Shown in pieces: positions 1-12,394 of a stretch of DNA of 64,000 nt. Position 1 is the stretch's first letter. The number at the start of each line of letters is the position of its first letter. This stretch comes from Dryomyza anilis (lineage: Eukaryota > Arthropoda > Insecta > Diptera > Dryomyzidae), in assembly GCA_951804985.1 (NCBI GenBank), contig OX638133.1, forward strand, positions 66,189,867 through 66,253,866, read 5' to 3'. The notes below the pieces were generated by a model. That model was not told the origin of the DNA. It ran no database searches and worked only from the letters and a program-made list of their open reading frames with translations. The translations under genes and the position numbers were made by a program.

Positions 1-1905
1 TTAGGAGTTATAACAAAGTTTATTTTATTATCCTTAAAATTTGGAGTGGAATGTCTCTAAACAAAAAGTTTTACTTACTAAAAAAAATGTTGAAATGAAT
101 ACAATTCCAATTTTTACAATGAAAGACTCTTGTCTACAAAATTTTGATTCATGTTTTATTTTGATTACGCCTTTATTTAATACTGGAGCTAATTCCGAAA
201 ATGGTTTTGTTAAATATGGTCTAGTTTTTATGATTTTTAAGTTTTAATTATTTTTCTCTCCTTTTATTTTTAATAGTCGAACCAAAAACAATATTGTATT
301 TATCATTTCGTTGTTAGACGTACAAATCTATGCGCTACTATATATTTTTTATAAATGCCGGTGAAATATAACTTTACATTAAATTTAAAATTTTATGAAT
401 AAAAAACAATATTACTTGATGAAAAAAAGATAAACATTACTGTTATGCCATTTGTTCAACGACATGTATAATATTTAAAATGAAAATTATGAAAATAAAT
501 TAAGACTCGAGTCTTCGAGTCTCAATTTCTCATTATTAAATTTTGGAAAATATAAAAATATTGATTTGAATATTAATATAATAATCATTTTAACGCCTGA
601 AAATAAAATATTTTAAAAATTTTTCAATTCTTAAAAATATATTTTTCTTATATTATTTAAAAAGACTTCGCGGGCCGCACAGAAATATACAAGAGACAAG
701 AGACTTAATTTTCTGTAGAGTTATTGCTATTTAATTTCCATCTGGTGTATTTTCATATGCAGCCATACCGCTCCAACGCATTACAAATAAGAAGTCAGGA
801 TGTCAGGGTTTGGCTCAACTGAAAGTTACTCTGGGTGTAGCGCACATATTGTAATCGGTTTAACATCGGGCATTTATTGGGTAACATATCATGGCCCTAA
901 AAAGTTACACGTTAAGAAAACTGCGTTACAAGAAATCCTGCACCCGACATGTTACCTTGTGTGAACTTCATATTATCTGATTATATTAAATAATGGCATG
1001 ATCAGTTCATAAGCACGACGCTACTAAAATGAATACTAGATATATTTTTTCGTAGATATATGCGATAACAAGTAAAGTATTGTGATAAAGAATAATCTTA
1101 ATTTATCTGACTATATAATAGCTCAACATCGATAAAATATAGCGCCAATAAAGTTATAATGCAAGCAACAGTTTTTCACTAGAGGGTAATCTTCTATAAA
1201 CTTAACCACGTAAGTATGCAAAAATTCGCACAATACTCATATCGCGCAGATATCACAAATCTGATAAGATATTCTTAGTTACGTTTTTATAATTACCAAA
1301 AATAAAATGTTAAAACTGGAGTTCTTTGAGTTAGATAATAAATGCCTCTTTGTGATGTATTATAGATCGAATCCCGGACATATTTGATAAGCCCGAGCCT
1401 TTCGGGGTTTAAACAGAAATCTTTAGTTCCGAAATAAAAGAGAATTTAAAATTATACAGATGCATCTTTCACTTTACTTCACTCAGAAGAAAAAAGTATG
1501 GTAAGTTTGTTTCTGGAGAATAGAGTAATAAGAATTGCAGTTGTAGCTGTCATGTTAATTCCCCATTGGATCTAATTGCTTAATGTGGACATGAGTAAAT
1601 CTTATAAATATCACTGCAAGAGCAGCACAATGAGCCGGTCAAACAGCTATATAGCTAAATTCATTCAGTCCCACACCCAGAGAACGAAAAATAATGGTAA
1701 GATCAACCAAAAACTTAAACCTAATAAAAAACTAAATTTTAGTTGTCAGCTGGCAATGTAATTGTCAAAACTATGAGAAAATATAAGAATAATGTAACTG
1801 TAAACAAAATGAAATAGTTATTCTAAGTAACGAATTGTTAATGAATAATTATTTCAACAAAGAGAAAGTTTGAATAACAATGTCATAGTCATTTTCTTAT
1901 AGTAA
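1..1905. other. AT-rich intergenic DNA without a recognisable gene
   Basis: No ORF here has coding character. The short open frames begin at TTG or lie in AT-rich sequence. The only recognisable item is a fragment at about 757-797, which resembles the left arm of the Z-family hairpin (compare 2464-2505). I see no tRNA, long tandem repeat or LTR. Confidence 0.6.
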
Positions 1906-2785
1906 CACACACAAAAAAATAATTGCTTGGCGTGCAGTTGTTTCAACGAATATTCATTTCCATCTACCAAATTTAGTCAGCCTCAACTGATTTTCATTTA
2001 TGGTGAACAATTGTATGAAGCGTAACCAACTATTAGTTGAAGAAACTGCAACATTGATTGGAGAAACAAACTTTTAATCCATTTTCAATTTTTTTATTTC
2101 CATTGCTACGGCAACAGAATTCAAAATGAGACCTAACCAATATTTATTTGACTTAACAGATAATTATATAACATTAAGTTGTAGCAACCAATTTTTATTT
2201 GATTCAACTGCGAAATCAGTTGTCTTATATAAAAGCAATGCCAAAGCAGGACAACACCAGTCGCGCAAGCTTTAGATTTTTCACTCGTTTTGTTTTGTGC
2301 TGCGGACAGCGCGTCCTACGTGTTAAACAATTTTTGGAATTGTTTTAAGGCTTTATCGTTGTTACTGTTCGATTCTTTCATGCTCAATTATACTTTCTTC
2401 AACAAGTGACATACCATTCTACAGAGTTCTTGCGATTTTGTGTCTATATGTTGTATTTCTATATGCAGCCCTAGCGCTCCAACGTGTTGCAAACACGAAG
2501 TCAGCAGCACAACGAATCGTCGGCAATGTTCGATCTCAAGAACGCTGTTGTGACGCTTACTTCGTTTTTGCAACATGTTGGAGCGCTAGGGCGAGGTAAA
2601 ATGGCCGATTTCGTATAATTAAATTGGTTACCACAACTAAACAAATTGGTTGTGGCAATTGTATTCATTAGTTGTGTGAACTGATACGCGGTGTTGCAAC
2701 AACTGAATCAGTCGAATGTTGACAGAACTTAGTAAATCGGTTGGCAAAAAAAGACGGTTGCCCCAAATGATTCGTTCTTTGGGTG
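1906..2785 (+). mobile_element. Z-family non-autonomous element (MITE-like), copy 1
   Basis: An 880-bp unit closely related to 60369-61174 (reverse strand) and to the part of the Y element at about 33553-34375. Its ends are imperfect inverted repeats, CACACACAAAA on the left and CACCCAAAGAACG (complement) on the right. It has no transposase ORF. In copy 2 the left end abuts a TA dinucleotide, which suggests Tc1/mariner-type TA targeting. At this copy the target duplication is not clear. The interior carries a long hairpin (2468-2592). Confidence 0.7.
2468..2592. repeat. Long hairpin inside Z element
   Basis: Two 38-nt arms (2468-2505 and 2555-2592) are nearly perfect inverted repeats around a 49-nt spacer. 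Each arm carries the core GCGCTCCAAC and GTTGCAAA. The pairing extends partly into the spacer (GCACAACG against the complement of GCTGTTGTGA). The same hairpin occurs at 60494-60619 in copy 2. At 34084-34190 its right arm has decayed. Confidence 0.85.
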
Positions 2786-5009
2786 CAGTAGTGAATTCCA
2801 ATTTGATGGATTTGTAAATTAGTTGAGGTAAATATTGCCATTTATCTATTTCAAATTAAAAGTATTTCAAATAAAAACGTATTTCATTTCAATAAAAAAA
2901 GACTACGGGTGAAAAATGTGTTGAAAATATTTATTACGTTTTTATTTAATTTTACTACTTTTCCCTCAGTGTACAGATATGTGATAATGTATAAAGAAAT
3001 GAAAAGAAAGCGAAGTTACCGTTTAAAGAGACCAGAGGTCACTACGGAATTTTTTTTTAATATAGAAAAAAAATCCTTTACGTTTCGGTCACACGATGAT
3101 AATCAAATATTTGTTTTCGTCTGTGTTAAAATGATTTATGATAAAAGCTACTAACTTTATTGCATTTTTCAACACTCGAGATATCAGATAAAATTAAATT
3201 TCTTTATTTGTATTTACTTTGATAGATACTTTTGTACACAGCACAGTAAAAGTATTTACAACTTTTAAAAAAGTGTTTTACACTTTAATCAAATTTAGAA
3301 TTTTTTACAATCCAAGACTTAATACACATGATTTAGAGCAGAAAGGTTGTTGCAAGATTAAATCTCGACATTATAAAACATAAATAAGTATTTCTATATA
3401 TTTTAAATCTCCGAGAGTTATGATTGCATTGAGAAACACAAGTATATATCTGAACCAAGTGTATTTTAAATTTATGTAGACAATTTTCGAGATCCAGTCC
3501 GGTATCAGCTGTTTTCAGATTGTTCCATGTATTTAACACTGTTGATCTAACATTATCAATAAAAGTACAGTAAACTTTATTTATTTAGTCCTGTTTATTT
3601 AGCCCGGTTGCAAAAAACTTTTAACTATGAGTTAAAGTTAATCGATGGACATTTTCAATATTGAAATAAAAACAACAACCAAAAAAATGTATCCGTCAAA
3701 TATAATTTTAACTGTTATTTTTTCAGCAACGTTCGTTAGAAAAAAAAATGTTTTTTTATACGAATTATATTTACGTTTCACTTTTCAAATTAATTTAAAA
3801 ATTGTTCAAATTGTTAGTAATATTTTTTTTTTCAATAATCACATACAAAATTGTTCGTAATAATTCCATACAAATTAAAATTGAAATATAAATACACATA
3901 TTATAATATAAATATATTTCATATATACACTGATACAACTCAATTTATTACCTTCCCCCATTTTTGTATAGATCTGAATTAGATGCTATAAAATATCACA
4001 GACAACGTCGTTTTAATGTTATCCAATACATGTATGTAAAATCCTACATATATTAGAATGTCTTTAATTAATAACTATTAAACACAGAAAACGAGAACCG
4101 ATTACGAAACACGAAACTGTAATAAGTATTCTTTTATCCGACAGGGGTTGGATACCATGCAAGCCCCTGACAAGAACTGAATGACCGACCGACCGTATTA
4201 TTGACCCCTAACGAAAGCGAATGTCAAACGAGTATTGAAGAACGTTCGCCGAACGACTTGCTTTCTGTGACTCTACAACTAGAATGCGATCGCAGATTTT
4301 TGAACCAAACATGTCAACGACATTGCTATTGTTTCTGATAAGCAATTTTCCTTCAGGCTTCGCCCACGTATGACATTCGAAGCTTTGAAAGATTACAGCT
4401 TTGTTTTTCTGAGCTTGTTATCAGGTCATAACTTCTAATGATAAACAATTTAAATTGGATTTGATAAAGTATCATGTAAATAATTTAAATCACATTTATA
4501 TCTCTAGGATTATATGGCTTAACTGTTTGCCAGTAAAAAACTTCCTTCTTATTAATACCTTTATTATTTATTTCGAAGTGTTGTTTAAAATCTGTCTATG
4601 TTTCACTCTTTAAAAAAATATTTAAATAAGTTATTATGTTATAAGAGTCAGAAGAGTTTTAGTGTTTTATTATTATAAATAAATACAAAACAGACAAATA
4701 AAAAAAAATCATAAAATTAAAATAGTTTTTAGATAGGATTTTATTATTTTTTTTTTTGAAGTATTTATTCTGTTTTTTAAGGATTTTTAATATTTTTTAT
4801 ATTTAATATATTTTATATAATATTTTACATTACCAAAACCCGTCAACATACACTGAGGGAAAAGTAATAAAATTTAAATAAAAAATATTTTAATTATTTA
4901 AAATAAATAGGAAATAATATTTTATATTTTGTCGGTGATACACGTACGTTTTGTATTCTTTTAATCATCACTATTGCTGCGGTTTACAGGCTATCGCTAC
5001 ACAATTGTA
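2786..5009. other. AT-rich intergenic DNA, no gene seen
   Basis: No supported coding region. A short segment at about 3603-3665, containing AACTTTTAACTATGAGTTAAA, recurs in inverted form at about 53243-53300, so it belongs to a dispersed repeat. The remainder is unassigned. Confidence 0.5.
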
Positions 5010-5463
5010 GTAGTTTATCAACCAGGCTATTTTGAAAACAGTGACAGATATATCTGCCTATATTTTTTATTTTTCTTCGTTAAATTTTAATATCCAACTC
5101 GCTGTCAAAATTAAAATTAATTTCAAAACTTATGATTTCTTATTATCTTTCACCTAACAAATCTTAATTTTTTAACTACACAGCCTGGTTGATAAAGTGA
5201 AAAAGCTGAGGCTAACTGCCCTATTCTGGCACGAGTCACAAATTAAAATCGGTCACAATAGTGCGGTTTGTCACAATTGTCACTATTTCGTATTCCGTCA
5301 TTTTTATTTTCTATAGATATTGACGTAAATGTCTGAATCAATTGTCATTTGTATCAATTGTTATTGATAACAATTGTCATTGCTTACTAGAATATGGCTG
5401 TAAAATGTAGCGGCTGTTTTGAAATAGCTGTTATTTTCCAAAATAGCCTGGTTGATAAACTAC
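5010..5463. mobile_element. S-family MITE with perfect 25-bp terminal inverted repeats
   Basis: The first 25 bases (5010-5034, starting GTAGTTTATCAACC) are the exact reverse complement of 5439-5463. A third partial copy of the motif, GCCTGGTTGATAAA, lies inside at about 5184-5197. The unit is 454 bp and non-coding, with no clear target-site duplication. A second MITE (T, 5218-5398) sits inside, so S was there first. Confidence 0.85.
5218..5398. mobile_element. T-family MITE, copy 1 (nested in S)
   Basis: A 181-bp unit with imperfect terminal inverted repeats: GCCCTATTCTGGCACGAG on the left and the complement of CTAGAATATGGC on the right. The interior holds several short inverted CAATTGTCA/GTCACAATTG motifs. 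It is related along its length to 19542-19711, which confirms a dispersed element. It has no coding capacity. Confidence 0.75.
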
Positions 5464-5681
5464 AGCATATAAAAAAAAGTGACGCAATAAAAAAACCTTA
5501 TAGACCTTTTTTAGACACGACATACCCGGGTATGTTTTTCACTATTAAAATGTGATAAAATATATGTTCTCATGATTGAATTTTTCAGTATCCTATTAAG
5601 TACTAGCCTGTTATAACACAATTACAAAAAAAAATCCTGTGATGTTATTAACAAATGCAAAATTGTTAATGTTACATTAAA

Positions 5682-6409
5682 ATTTACGATTATTTATAGC
5701 AACCATCAATTAAACATCTTACAAATATGAAGATAGTTGAGGAATATTTGGAAAAGGTACTCCGTTAGAATTCGCGAAATTTTTTTATTGAATTAAAATA
5801 ATATGAATCAAATGTATTTTTATTTATTCTAAAATTTAAACAGTATCCTGGTTATACATCGCCATCGCGTTTATAAATCCTTCGAATGTAAAATTGTGCC
5901 ACGACTTGGGACTTCTTCGCGGAATATCCAAGTTTGCCTGTACTGCTATCAACAAAGTAAACTCTGAAAAGAAATATTTTCCATTACGTCTTGATAATTT
6001 CAATCTCAGGAAATTTTATTTTCACTTTTACCATTAAAATGTAATATTTGAGTTGACACTTTTTTACACCATTGGATTTACTTAATTGTTGTGGATAAAT
6101 AGAGCGTAAGGAAAAAGTACGCCATTTTTCTTTTTTATAGTTCTCAAATGTCAAAATAACAATAATTTTGCTGCAAATGTCCAAGAACTCAGGATGTTTG
6201 CTATCAGTCAATTGTAAATATCTCAATTTCCATTGCTGTAGTGGCAAACATCTCGTAAATATCTGCATATATGTCATATTTAAAAAATATTAATAGTTTT
6301 GCTGCAACTTAATTGAAACTTATGGGATGTTTGAATATTAGCTACAAGGCGTAAATTTAAACAGATAGTTGCAGCAAGACTTTCATAAACATCTTGTTTT
6401 CTTAGTGTA
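5682..6409 (+). mobile_element. U-family non-autonomous element, copy 1
   Basis: About 730 bp that aligns collinearly with 31432-32115, from AATTTACGATTATTTATAGC to GTTGCAGCAAGACTTTC. The right end reads CTTAGTGTA. The complementary left end CACTAAAAAAATAAAG is visible in copy 2 at about 31292. A further right-end fragment occurs near 10870-10909. No ORF is convincing. Confidence 0.65.
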
Positions 6410-6519
6410 TGTCTAACAAATTTTAATTTGTGTATTTAACCAAAAAGAAGTTTTTACACTTTTTTACATTAACAATTTGAATAAACTGCACCAATTAAAC
6501 CAATCAAAATAATTCTCTG

Positions 6520-6739
6520 CACCCAGAAAAAAATTCCCTCAAATCCCATTAAATTTGGTCAATAGGACAATTATTGATTTAATAGTATACAAAAAATAAA
6601 TCTTTTCATATAAACTCAATGGCAATGTCATGGTATTTTCTAGTATTTAATGGTATTTTCCGATTAAAATAATAATTTATCCTATTGAATATTTTTAATA
6701 GTAAAAAACTATTATTTATATAGTATTTTTTTCTGGGTG
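6520..6739. mobile_element. Short palindromic MITE, deletion derivative of family W
   Basis: A 220-bp unit that begins CACCCAGAAAAAAA and ends TTTTTTTCTGGGTG, so the termini are inverted repeats. TG flanks it on both sides. Subterminal motifs (CCCATTAAAT, GGTCAATAGGA, TTTAATAG) match the ends of the W elements at 9722-10591 and 36746-37624. It is best explained as an internally deleted W relative. Confidence 0.8.
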
Positions 6740-7779
6740 TGTTAAAGGAACAAAACTGATATGTTGCGTGAACGTGCTATTTGTTTATTTTACAATTTTT
6801 TGAGAAAAAAAACGCGTCATGACACTTCGCTTCGCCATTTCATTATGCATTATTAAAATGTAGTGCAGTTTCAGAGTATAATAATATAAAAATGCATTTT
6901 AAATTGTTTGTACGGAATACCAGAGGAGTTTTAAGTGCCAATTGTTGATTTTAGCCACATCTTAGCTCCTTATTATGGAAGAAGATGGGGTTAAAATCAA
7001 AGTGGCACTGTATAATAAGGAGCCTTAAAGACATGAATTTGCAATTTTCCATCACATGTAACACAATTTTTCCTCCTTATTATGGCAAAGGAGGTGCTAA
7101 AAAATCTAACAATTTTTATAATTTGGGGTACAAAAAAAATTAAAAAAATTTTAAATGGTACTTTAAATGGCACCAATATTCTATGATATTAATGCATGTG
7201 AATCACGTTCGCGTGAATCTCTTATTGGAAGGGGCGAAAAAGTTATGGCGGTTTTAAGATAGAAATTTTAAAAAAATCTTAATATCATGGTTTTCGCTTA
7301 ACTTTGGAAACAATTGTATATATTTATAAAGCGTATGAAGAGTTGCCAATATAATTTAAAATGTATAATTAATTTCTAATTCTAGCTGATTTACACTAAA
7401 AAAAATTTTTTTTTAACAATAACTTTTTCGCTGTTTTAAGGAATTTATTATAAATTATATATTAATTAGTCTTTTAAGACAAATTAAAATAAAACACAGA
7501 AAGAAATATGTTATATATATAGGTTTCCACACCAAATCGAACAAAAAAATTAAAATTTGAGATTTTACCTTTTCGATTTCAAGGAAATTTGAGCAACTGA
7601 TAAAGGGTATCGAAATACACATTGTCCAATTTTTTTTTATTTTTTCGACCACTAAATACATCCAGAGAAACAGTGGTTAAAAGTTACAAAAAATGGGCCA
7701 AAAATCACCAATGTTTTTGTTCAGTAAAAGTTGCATTCATATATATGTAACTCTGATTTTTATGTCCTACACTTAGAGT
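6740..7779. other. Intergenic AT-rich DNA with local inverted repeats
   Basis: No gene. Around 6965-7025, AGCTCCTTATTATGG and ATAATAAGGAGCC form an inverted repeat, and a third CTCCTTATTATGG follows at about 7073. These may be remnants of a small palindromic element. Confidence 0.4.
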
Positions 7780-8400
7780 GAAAGGGTATATTCAGTTTGG
7801 TACGCCGTTTGTAATATCCAGAAGAAAGAGTCGATTTAGCGAAGTCCGTCTGTTTGTTGAAATTCCTACTACAAAAAAAATTGATTACTTATATACCTAC
7901 GCTGTATGATTACTTATATGACCTGTGATCTGACCATTTATATTACTGTATACGTGCTTAGATAAACTTTTTTGGTCAAATATATATTGACATCATGCAC
8001 AAATACATGAAAATAATGTTTTCCGCCGGAACGACTTGTGGTTCCTAAAAAAAATTGAAATTCGGTACACCTACCCATATGATACTTACCCATTTGATAC
8101 CCACAAACAATAAAATAACAAAAAGCTGATTTTAAAGTTTAAGTACAAAACATATTATATTAAAAATCAAGATAGGGTATCAAATGAATGCAAATTCTTC
8201 AGCGATTGAAAGTTTTTAGTTATTTTAAGGATTCGTATACCCTGATGACCTATATACCACTTTATCTGTAGGGTATTTATAGTCGGCTTAGACCGACTAT
8301 AATTTTGATAATCCTAACTATCATAAAACACCTACTATAAAATGTCCTTACTTTAAAATTACCCATGTGATCTAACCTTCCCAATTGGTTAAAATTGTGT
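7780..8400 (-). mobile_element. Degenerate mini-me-like element (reverse orientation)
   Basis: The distal part contains TATAGTCGG...CCGACTATA beside a TAGGGTAT motif (8268-8302). This is followed by a single complement of the ACATGGGTAA motif that is tandemly repeated at 21614-21682. The proximal part retains GTCCGTCTGTTTG, a decayed GTCY-type tract. This arrangement mirrors 21600-22454 in reverse, so I read it as an old copy of the same family. Confidence 0.5.
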
Positions 8401-8707
8401 CTGTTTTATTATGTTGATTCTAGTTTTTGAGTTATTGATTTTGAGATAAAGTTTTTACATTTGTCGAAAAATGGTATATTTCTCAAAAACTAGGGACAAA
8501 ATTAATGAAAATTAAATCATTTTAAAAATCAGAGTTACAAATACATTAAAAAATTATTAAAATTTTACTGTTGAAAAAAAAAATATATTTTTTTTTCAAT
8601 ACAAAAAATATGTAAAAATTTTGAAAATTAATATATATAAATATGATGCCATCAATAAACAATCTTGAAATTTGGCATGAACATTTATATTAAATCAACT
8701 AAAATAT

Positions 8708-9237
8708 TGTTACGAAAATTCAGTCTATGGATAACTGTTCTACGAGTTCGTATCGCCGGATTATGTCCAAAATAAAAACACACTAATATTTGGTTTTAAC
8801 TAGTATTAGTTAACTTTATTTAATTAAATAACAACTTAAAGAATAATATTTTATATCAACTGCTGAATTTCTACAATTTAGCTTTACAATGTTCACTCAC
8901 GAGACGCACTAGTTCACTATCAAATCACAACTGAAGTGAAGTGCCTCAGATGCGGCGCCCTTATATACGGCATGCATCAGTTCGACAGGTTTCGACAAGC
9001 TTCGACATGTTTCGAGAACCTTCTACTCGTTTCGTGAATAACGCATGCTATTGGCATCTCATTCGCACTCGTGTTTTTATGCGCTGATCTTCCATGTCTT
9101 TCTCGCACACTGCCTCAGTGCGCTGAATGATCTTCCGTCTCTTTCTAACACATTGCTTAGTGCGCTGAATTGTCTTGCGTCTCATTTATTATTGTTGATT
9201 ACTTGCACAATGGAGCAAATTACATCTTTTCGTAACA
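8708..9237 (-). mobile_element. Solo LTR of the gypsy-like element found at 43740-49384
   Basis: A 530-bp sequence that begins TGTTACGAAAATTCAG and ends TTTTCGTAACA. It is the reverse complement of the 5' LTR at 43740-44283 with scattered differences. ATAT directly flanks both ends (8704-8707 and 9238-9241), a 4-bp target duplication. No internal retroelement sequence is present, so LTR-LTR recombination removed the body. The orientation is opposite to the near-complete copy. Confidence 0.93.
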
Positions 9238-9721
9238 ATATGTTTTTTTTCAGAATTTGAAAGACATCCATTTTGAAGTGCAAGCACAATGACCACGGGC
9301 CTCCTGTTCAAGTTTAGAAATTACAACTTAATTGTTCTTAAAGCTTGTTCTATTAGCTTTAAAACGAAGGAGTTTGTAACATTTCTAATTTAAGAGATAT
9401 TGAAATATGAACAACCATATAAAACTGATTTTTGACCCATTTTATGTAACTTTGTAAGTAGTGGTCGAAAAAAAAAATGGTCAATGTATATCTTGATACC
9501 CTTTATTTATTTTCTGATGCTTTTTGAGGTTATAAAAATGTAAGTAGAAGCATAAAATCTGGAATTTTTAAAGAAATTTAATGCGCCTCACTATTTGGGT
9601 TAAAACATTGACCAAATCAAGAAATATTGAATATTTTGACCTTTCTCGTGCAGTACTGTGGATGTGCCTCAATGAAATATGTACTGACAAAAGTGTCGCG
9701 ATTTTACCATATAAGGATATA

Positions 9722-10591
9722 CACTCAGAAGAAAATGTCCCATTAAGTACTTAATGGTACGACCATTAATCTTATGGTTCATTAAATAATAGTTTTTTTC
9801 TTTTTGAATCAAAAGTTTTCTAATTAATTTGATAGTATTGGAAAAATTCTGTACCATAAATCTAAATATTTTAATATTATTATTTTTAATAGAATAAATA
9901 CTATTGTTTTAATGGTTTCCTCCTATAATAACAAACGTGGCATAAAAACATAAACAAGAATATAAACTTGTTTTGTACGTCATTCTGCGTGTTTGTGTTT
10001 GCTCAAAATGGTCGCATGCATTTTTTGTAATAATCCACATAATTAAACGCGACATTGGTAAGGACTTAATGTATTTAATGTAAATTCATTACATTAAACC
10101 TTTTTCTATTTATTTCAGATAATAAATAATAAATCGAACTTCTATTATGGCGACGAACTCTAAATGCAGTCTCAAGTATTGGAAACTGAAGCGAACATTG
10201 AATGTGCTATAACCTTTTTCCACGAGAAGTGTCTATTTATGAGTGTGATTTTTTGAAAGTGTATTTCAGTTTTGACATTTAATTAAAATAATTAAATTTA
10301 ATTAAAACAGTAAATTAACTAAAATCTTCTTTTGTTTAAATAAATTATTAGGAAAATGTAATTCGACTATACTATAAAATTAATAATACGTATCATTAAA
10401 TATTTATAGGATTTGCTTATTGTAATTAAAGGAGCACATTATAAAATTTATGGTACAACAAAATATTGTATTAACAGTTCCAATATTATTGAATTAATGG
10501 GGCGTATCCTATTGACTAATTTTAATAGTATAATTTTATAGTAGTTTGTCTATTGAAATACTATTAATTTACCATATTTTTTTTCTGGGTG
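9722..10591 (+). mobile_element. W-family element, copy 1, Tc1/mariner-like termini
   Basis: An 870-bp element that begins CACTCAGAAGAAAATG and ends TTTTTTCTGGGTG, with TA on both sides, the expected target duplication of Tc1/mariner-type elements. The reverse-oriented copy 36746-37624 matches it along its length. It has no transposase ORF. Subterminal sequences are palindrome-rich and built on ATTAATGG/CCATTAA. Confidence 0.85.
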
Positions 10592-11500
10592 TAAAATAGA
10601 AATTTTTGATTGCAATCAATCAAAAACAAAATATCAAAATTTTGCACAATTTTCAAAAAGTCTATAAAATTTGTTCATTTCAATATTTTTATACGCGAAT
10701 TTTGTGATGGCAATTTAAAAAAAAAAACGCAAAACACTCCAATTCAAAAATTAATTTATAGATAAATTAAAGTCAGTTTCAATGATTTGTAAAAATATCT
10801 GTTTTTGCCCATATGTATTTGCTACATATTGCAATTGTTGTAGCAAGTATTTTTTTTTTGGGAACTAGTTGTAGCAACACTCTCATAAACATTCCTTTTT
10901 CTTAGTGTATTTTTTTTTTATTTTTTTTTTTTTGGAATATCTACTAAGATCCACAGCACTCAGACAGACTATATCCATTGTACTGTGAAATCTATTCCCT
11001 ACAATTTTGTGGTTAATATCACCACCGAGACCTTCAGAATGCAAGTCCAGCGCGCTACCTCTGGACTGCTGAGGCCGTATACGTATAGTGTATACTTTCG
11101 ATATTTGAACGAAAACACATTAGCACCCCCTAACTTTTACGGCTTTCATTAAAAATGAATCCTCGCAAACGGATTTGTATTACAAAAGGGCCTATAAAAT
11201 AGACATTTTGTGTATGCCAAAATACTTTTTCGACAAATGCATATATCGTTTTTAAAAATTTTAGAAGAATTGAATTCCACTAAAGTGCATACTTACATGG
11301 GCAAAACTGCAGCACTGCGTTGTTGTCAGCCTGTCAGTAATATTCAAACAAATGATCGTCATATTATTCTTATACAACAGCAATGAATATTGTGATATTT
11401 ACAATACAGCATACACCTTGACTTGCGATATATTTGATGCAAAACCATTCGCTTATTTTGAAATTTGGATAATATAAAAAAGCCAAAGGTATTTATTTGT
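10592..11500. other. Intergenic DNA with a U-element end fragment
   Basis: The stretch at about 10868-10909 matches the right end of U (CATAAACAT...CTTAGTGTA). A T-rich run follows at 10909-10933. The remainder is unassigned and has no coding signal. Confidence 0.5.
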
Positions 11501-11545
11501 CTGTATACTCGAATTATCCACAATTATTAAGAAAATTCAATAGTG

Positions 11546-11577
11546 TATAAAAGGCGTCACCTTAAATATTACAGTTC
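11546..11577 (+). promoter_or_regulatory. Candidate TATA box plus initiator
   Basis: TATAAAAGG at 11546-11554 is followed by TTACAGTTC at 11569-11577. This fits an arthropod initiator with the +1 adenine at about 11571, the canonical spacing of about 25 nt. The pair precedes the small ORF at 11644-11841. It is a sequence match only, and chance occurrence in AT-rich DNA is possible. Confidence 0.4.
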
Positions 11578-11643
11578 AAATGTAGCATTGACAACAAATC
11601 TTTTTTTAATAATCGAAATTGGTTGAAACAAACCTGTGTACAC

Positions 11644-11841
11644 ATGTCGCTATCGAAACGAAACTATAGAACTGGTCGTATGTTATACATTTTTAATCCG
11701 GCAGGTGATTTAATTATTTCGAACATGTTTCAAATGTAGTTTAAAAAATAAATTTAATATCTGCATCTTATTTTAATATTAGGAACACAAGAAAATCCCA
11801 ATGAAAATTATTTAATTTGTGAAATTCGGCAGTGGTCATGA
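11644..11841 (+). CDS. Candidate small two-exon ORF (39 codons), unrecognised
   Basis: An ATG at 11644 opens a 20-codon first exon ending GGCAG before GTGATT. A 78-nt intron (11705-11782) ends TTTTAATATTAG. Splicing joins the frame in phase 1 and continues for 19 codons to TGA at 11839-11841. The intron length is typical of flies, and a TATA/Inr pair lies 70-100 bp upstream. An earlier ATG near 11580 is closed at once by TAG. A strong second donor (AAAG before GTAAGG, about 11870) suggests the transcript could continue into another exon. The peptide is basic, with no signal peptide or known motif. It could equally be the first exons of a longer or non-coding transcript, or chance. Confidence 0.3.
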
Positions 11842-12204
11842 GAACGTATTTAATTATCACCATGAAAGGTAAGGCTGTGCATTTATGTGATAAATTAAGA
11901 CAACAAAAATGGATTATTTGCTTTTATTTACTTTTGAATTGTCTTTATCAACAATTCAATCAGTCAATTCGATTTTCTTTTCAACATTTCAATCAATAAA
12001 TCCTGAAGTTGATATACTAGCTGGACCCGTGCACGACTCGTACCAAGATTTTGTGAATTCAAAGATATGGAGCGATTTTATTAATATAAAAAATATTTTT
12101 ATTATTTATATGAGGAGTCCGTGCTTAGCTGTTGAAGTTTTTTTATTGGTTTTATAAATGTGGTAACCAAATAGTAATTCTCCGTCAAAACAACTTTTCT
12201 CAAA

Positions 12205-12392
12205 GACAATTCTTTCTCAGACTGCGCTTCCCCATAGAATTATTCCCAGTAGAAATCTTCCCCGTAAAATTCTTAGATTTCCGTAGAATTCTTCCCGTAG
12301 AATTTATCCCGGTAGAATTGTTCCCGGTAGAATTCTTTCGCGTAGAATTCTTTCCCGTAGAATTCTTCCCCGTAGAGTTTTCCCAGTAGAAG
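12205..12392 (+). repeat. 15-bp minisatellite array A (CCCGTAGAATTCTTC-type)
   Basis: About eleven to twelve degenerate copies of a 15-bp unit centred on GTAGAATTCTTCCC. The unit contains the palindrome GAATTC. The array abuts array B, whose unit has a different sequence but the same 15-bp length. The period is a multiple of three, so long open frames exist by periodicity rather than by coding selection. Confidence 0.9.
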
Positions 12393-12394
12393 TT

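Noticed and set aside
11909..12157. 82-codon frame with an ATG in acceptable context
   Set aside because: No similarity to anything I know, and it runs into the minisatellite region. It may be a further exon of the 11546 transcript, but nothing in the sequence proves it.
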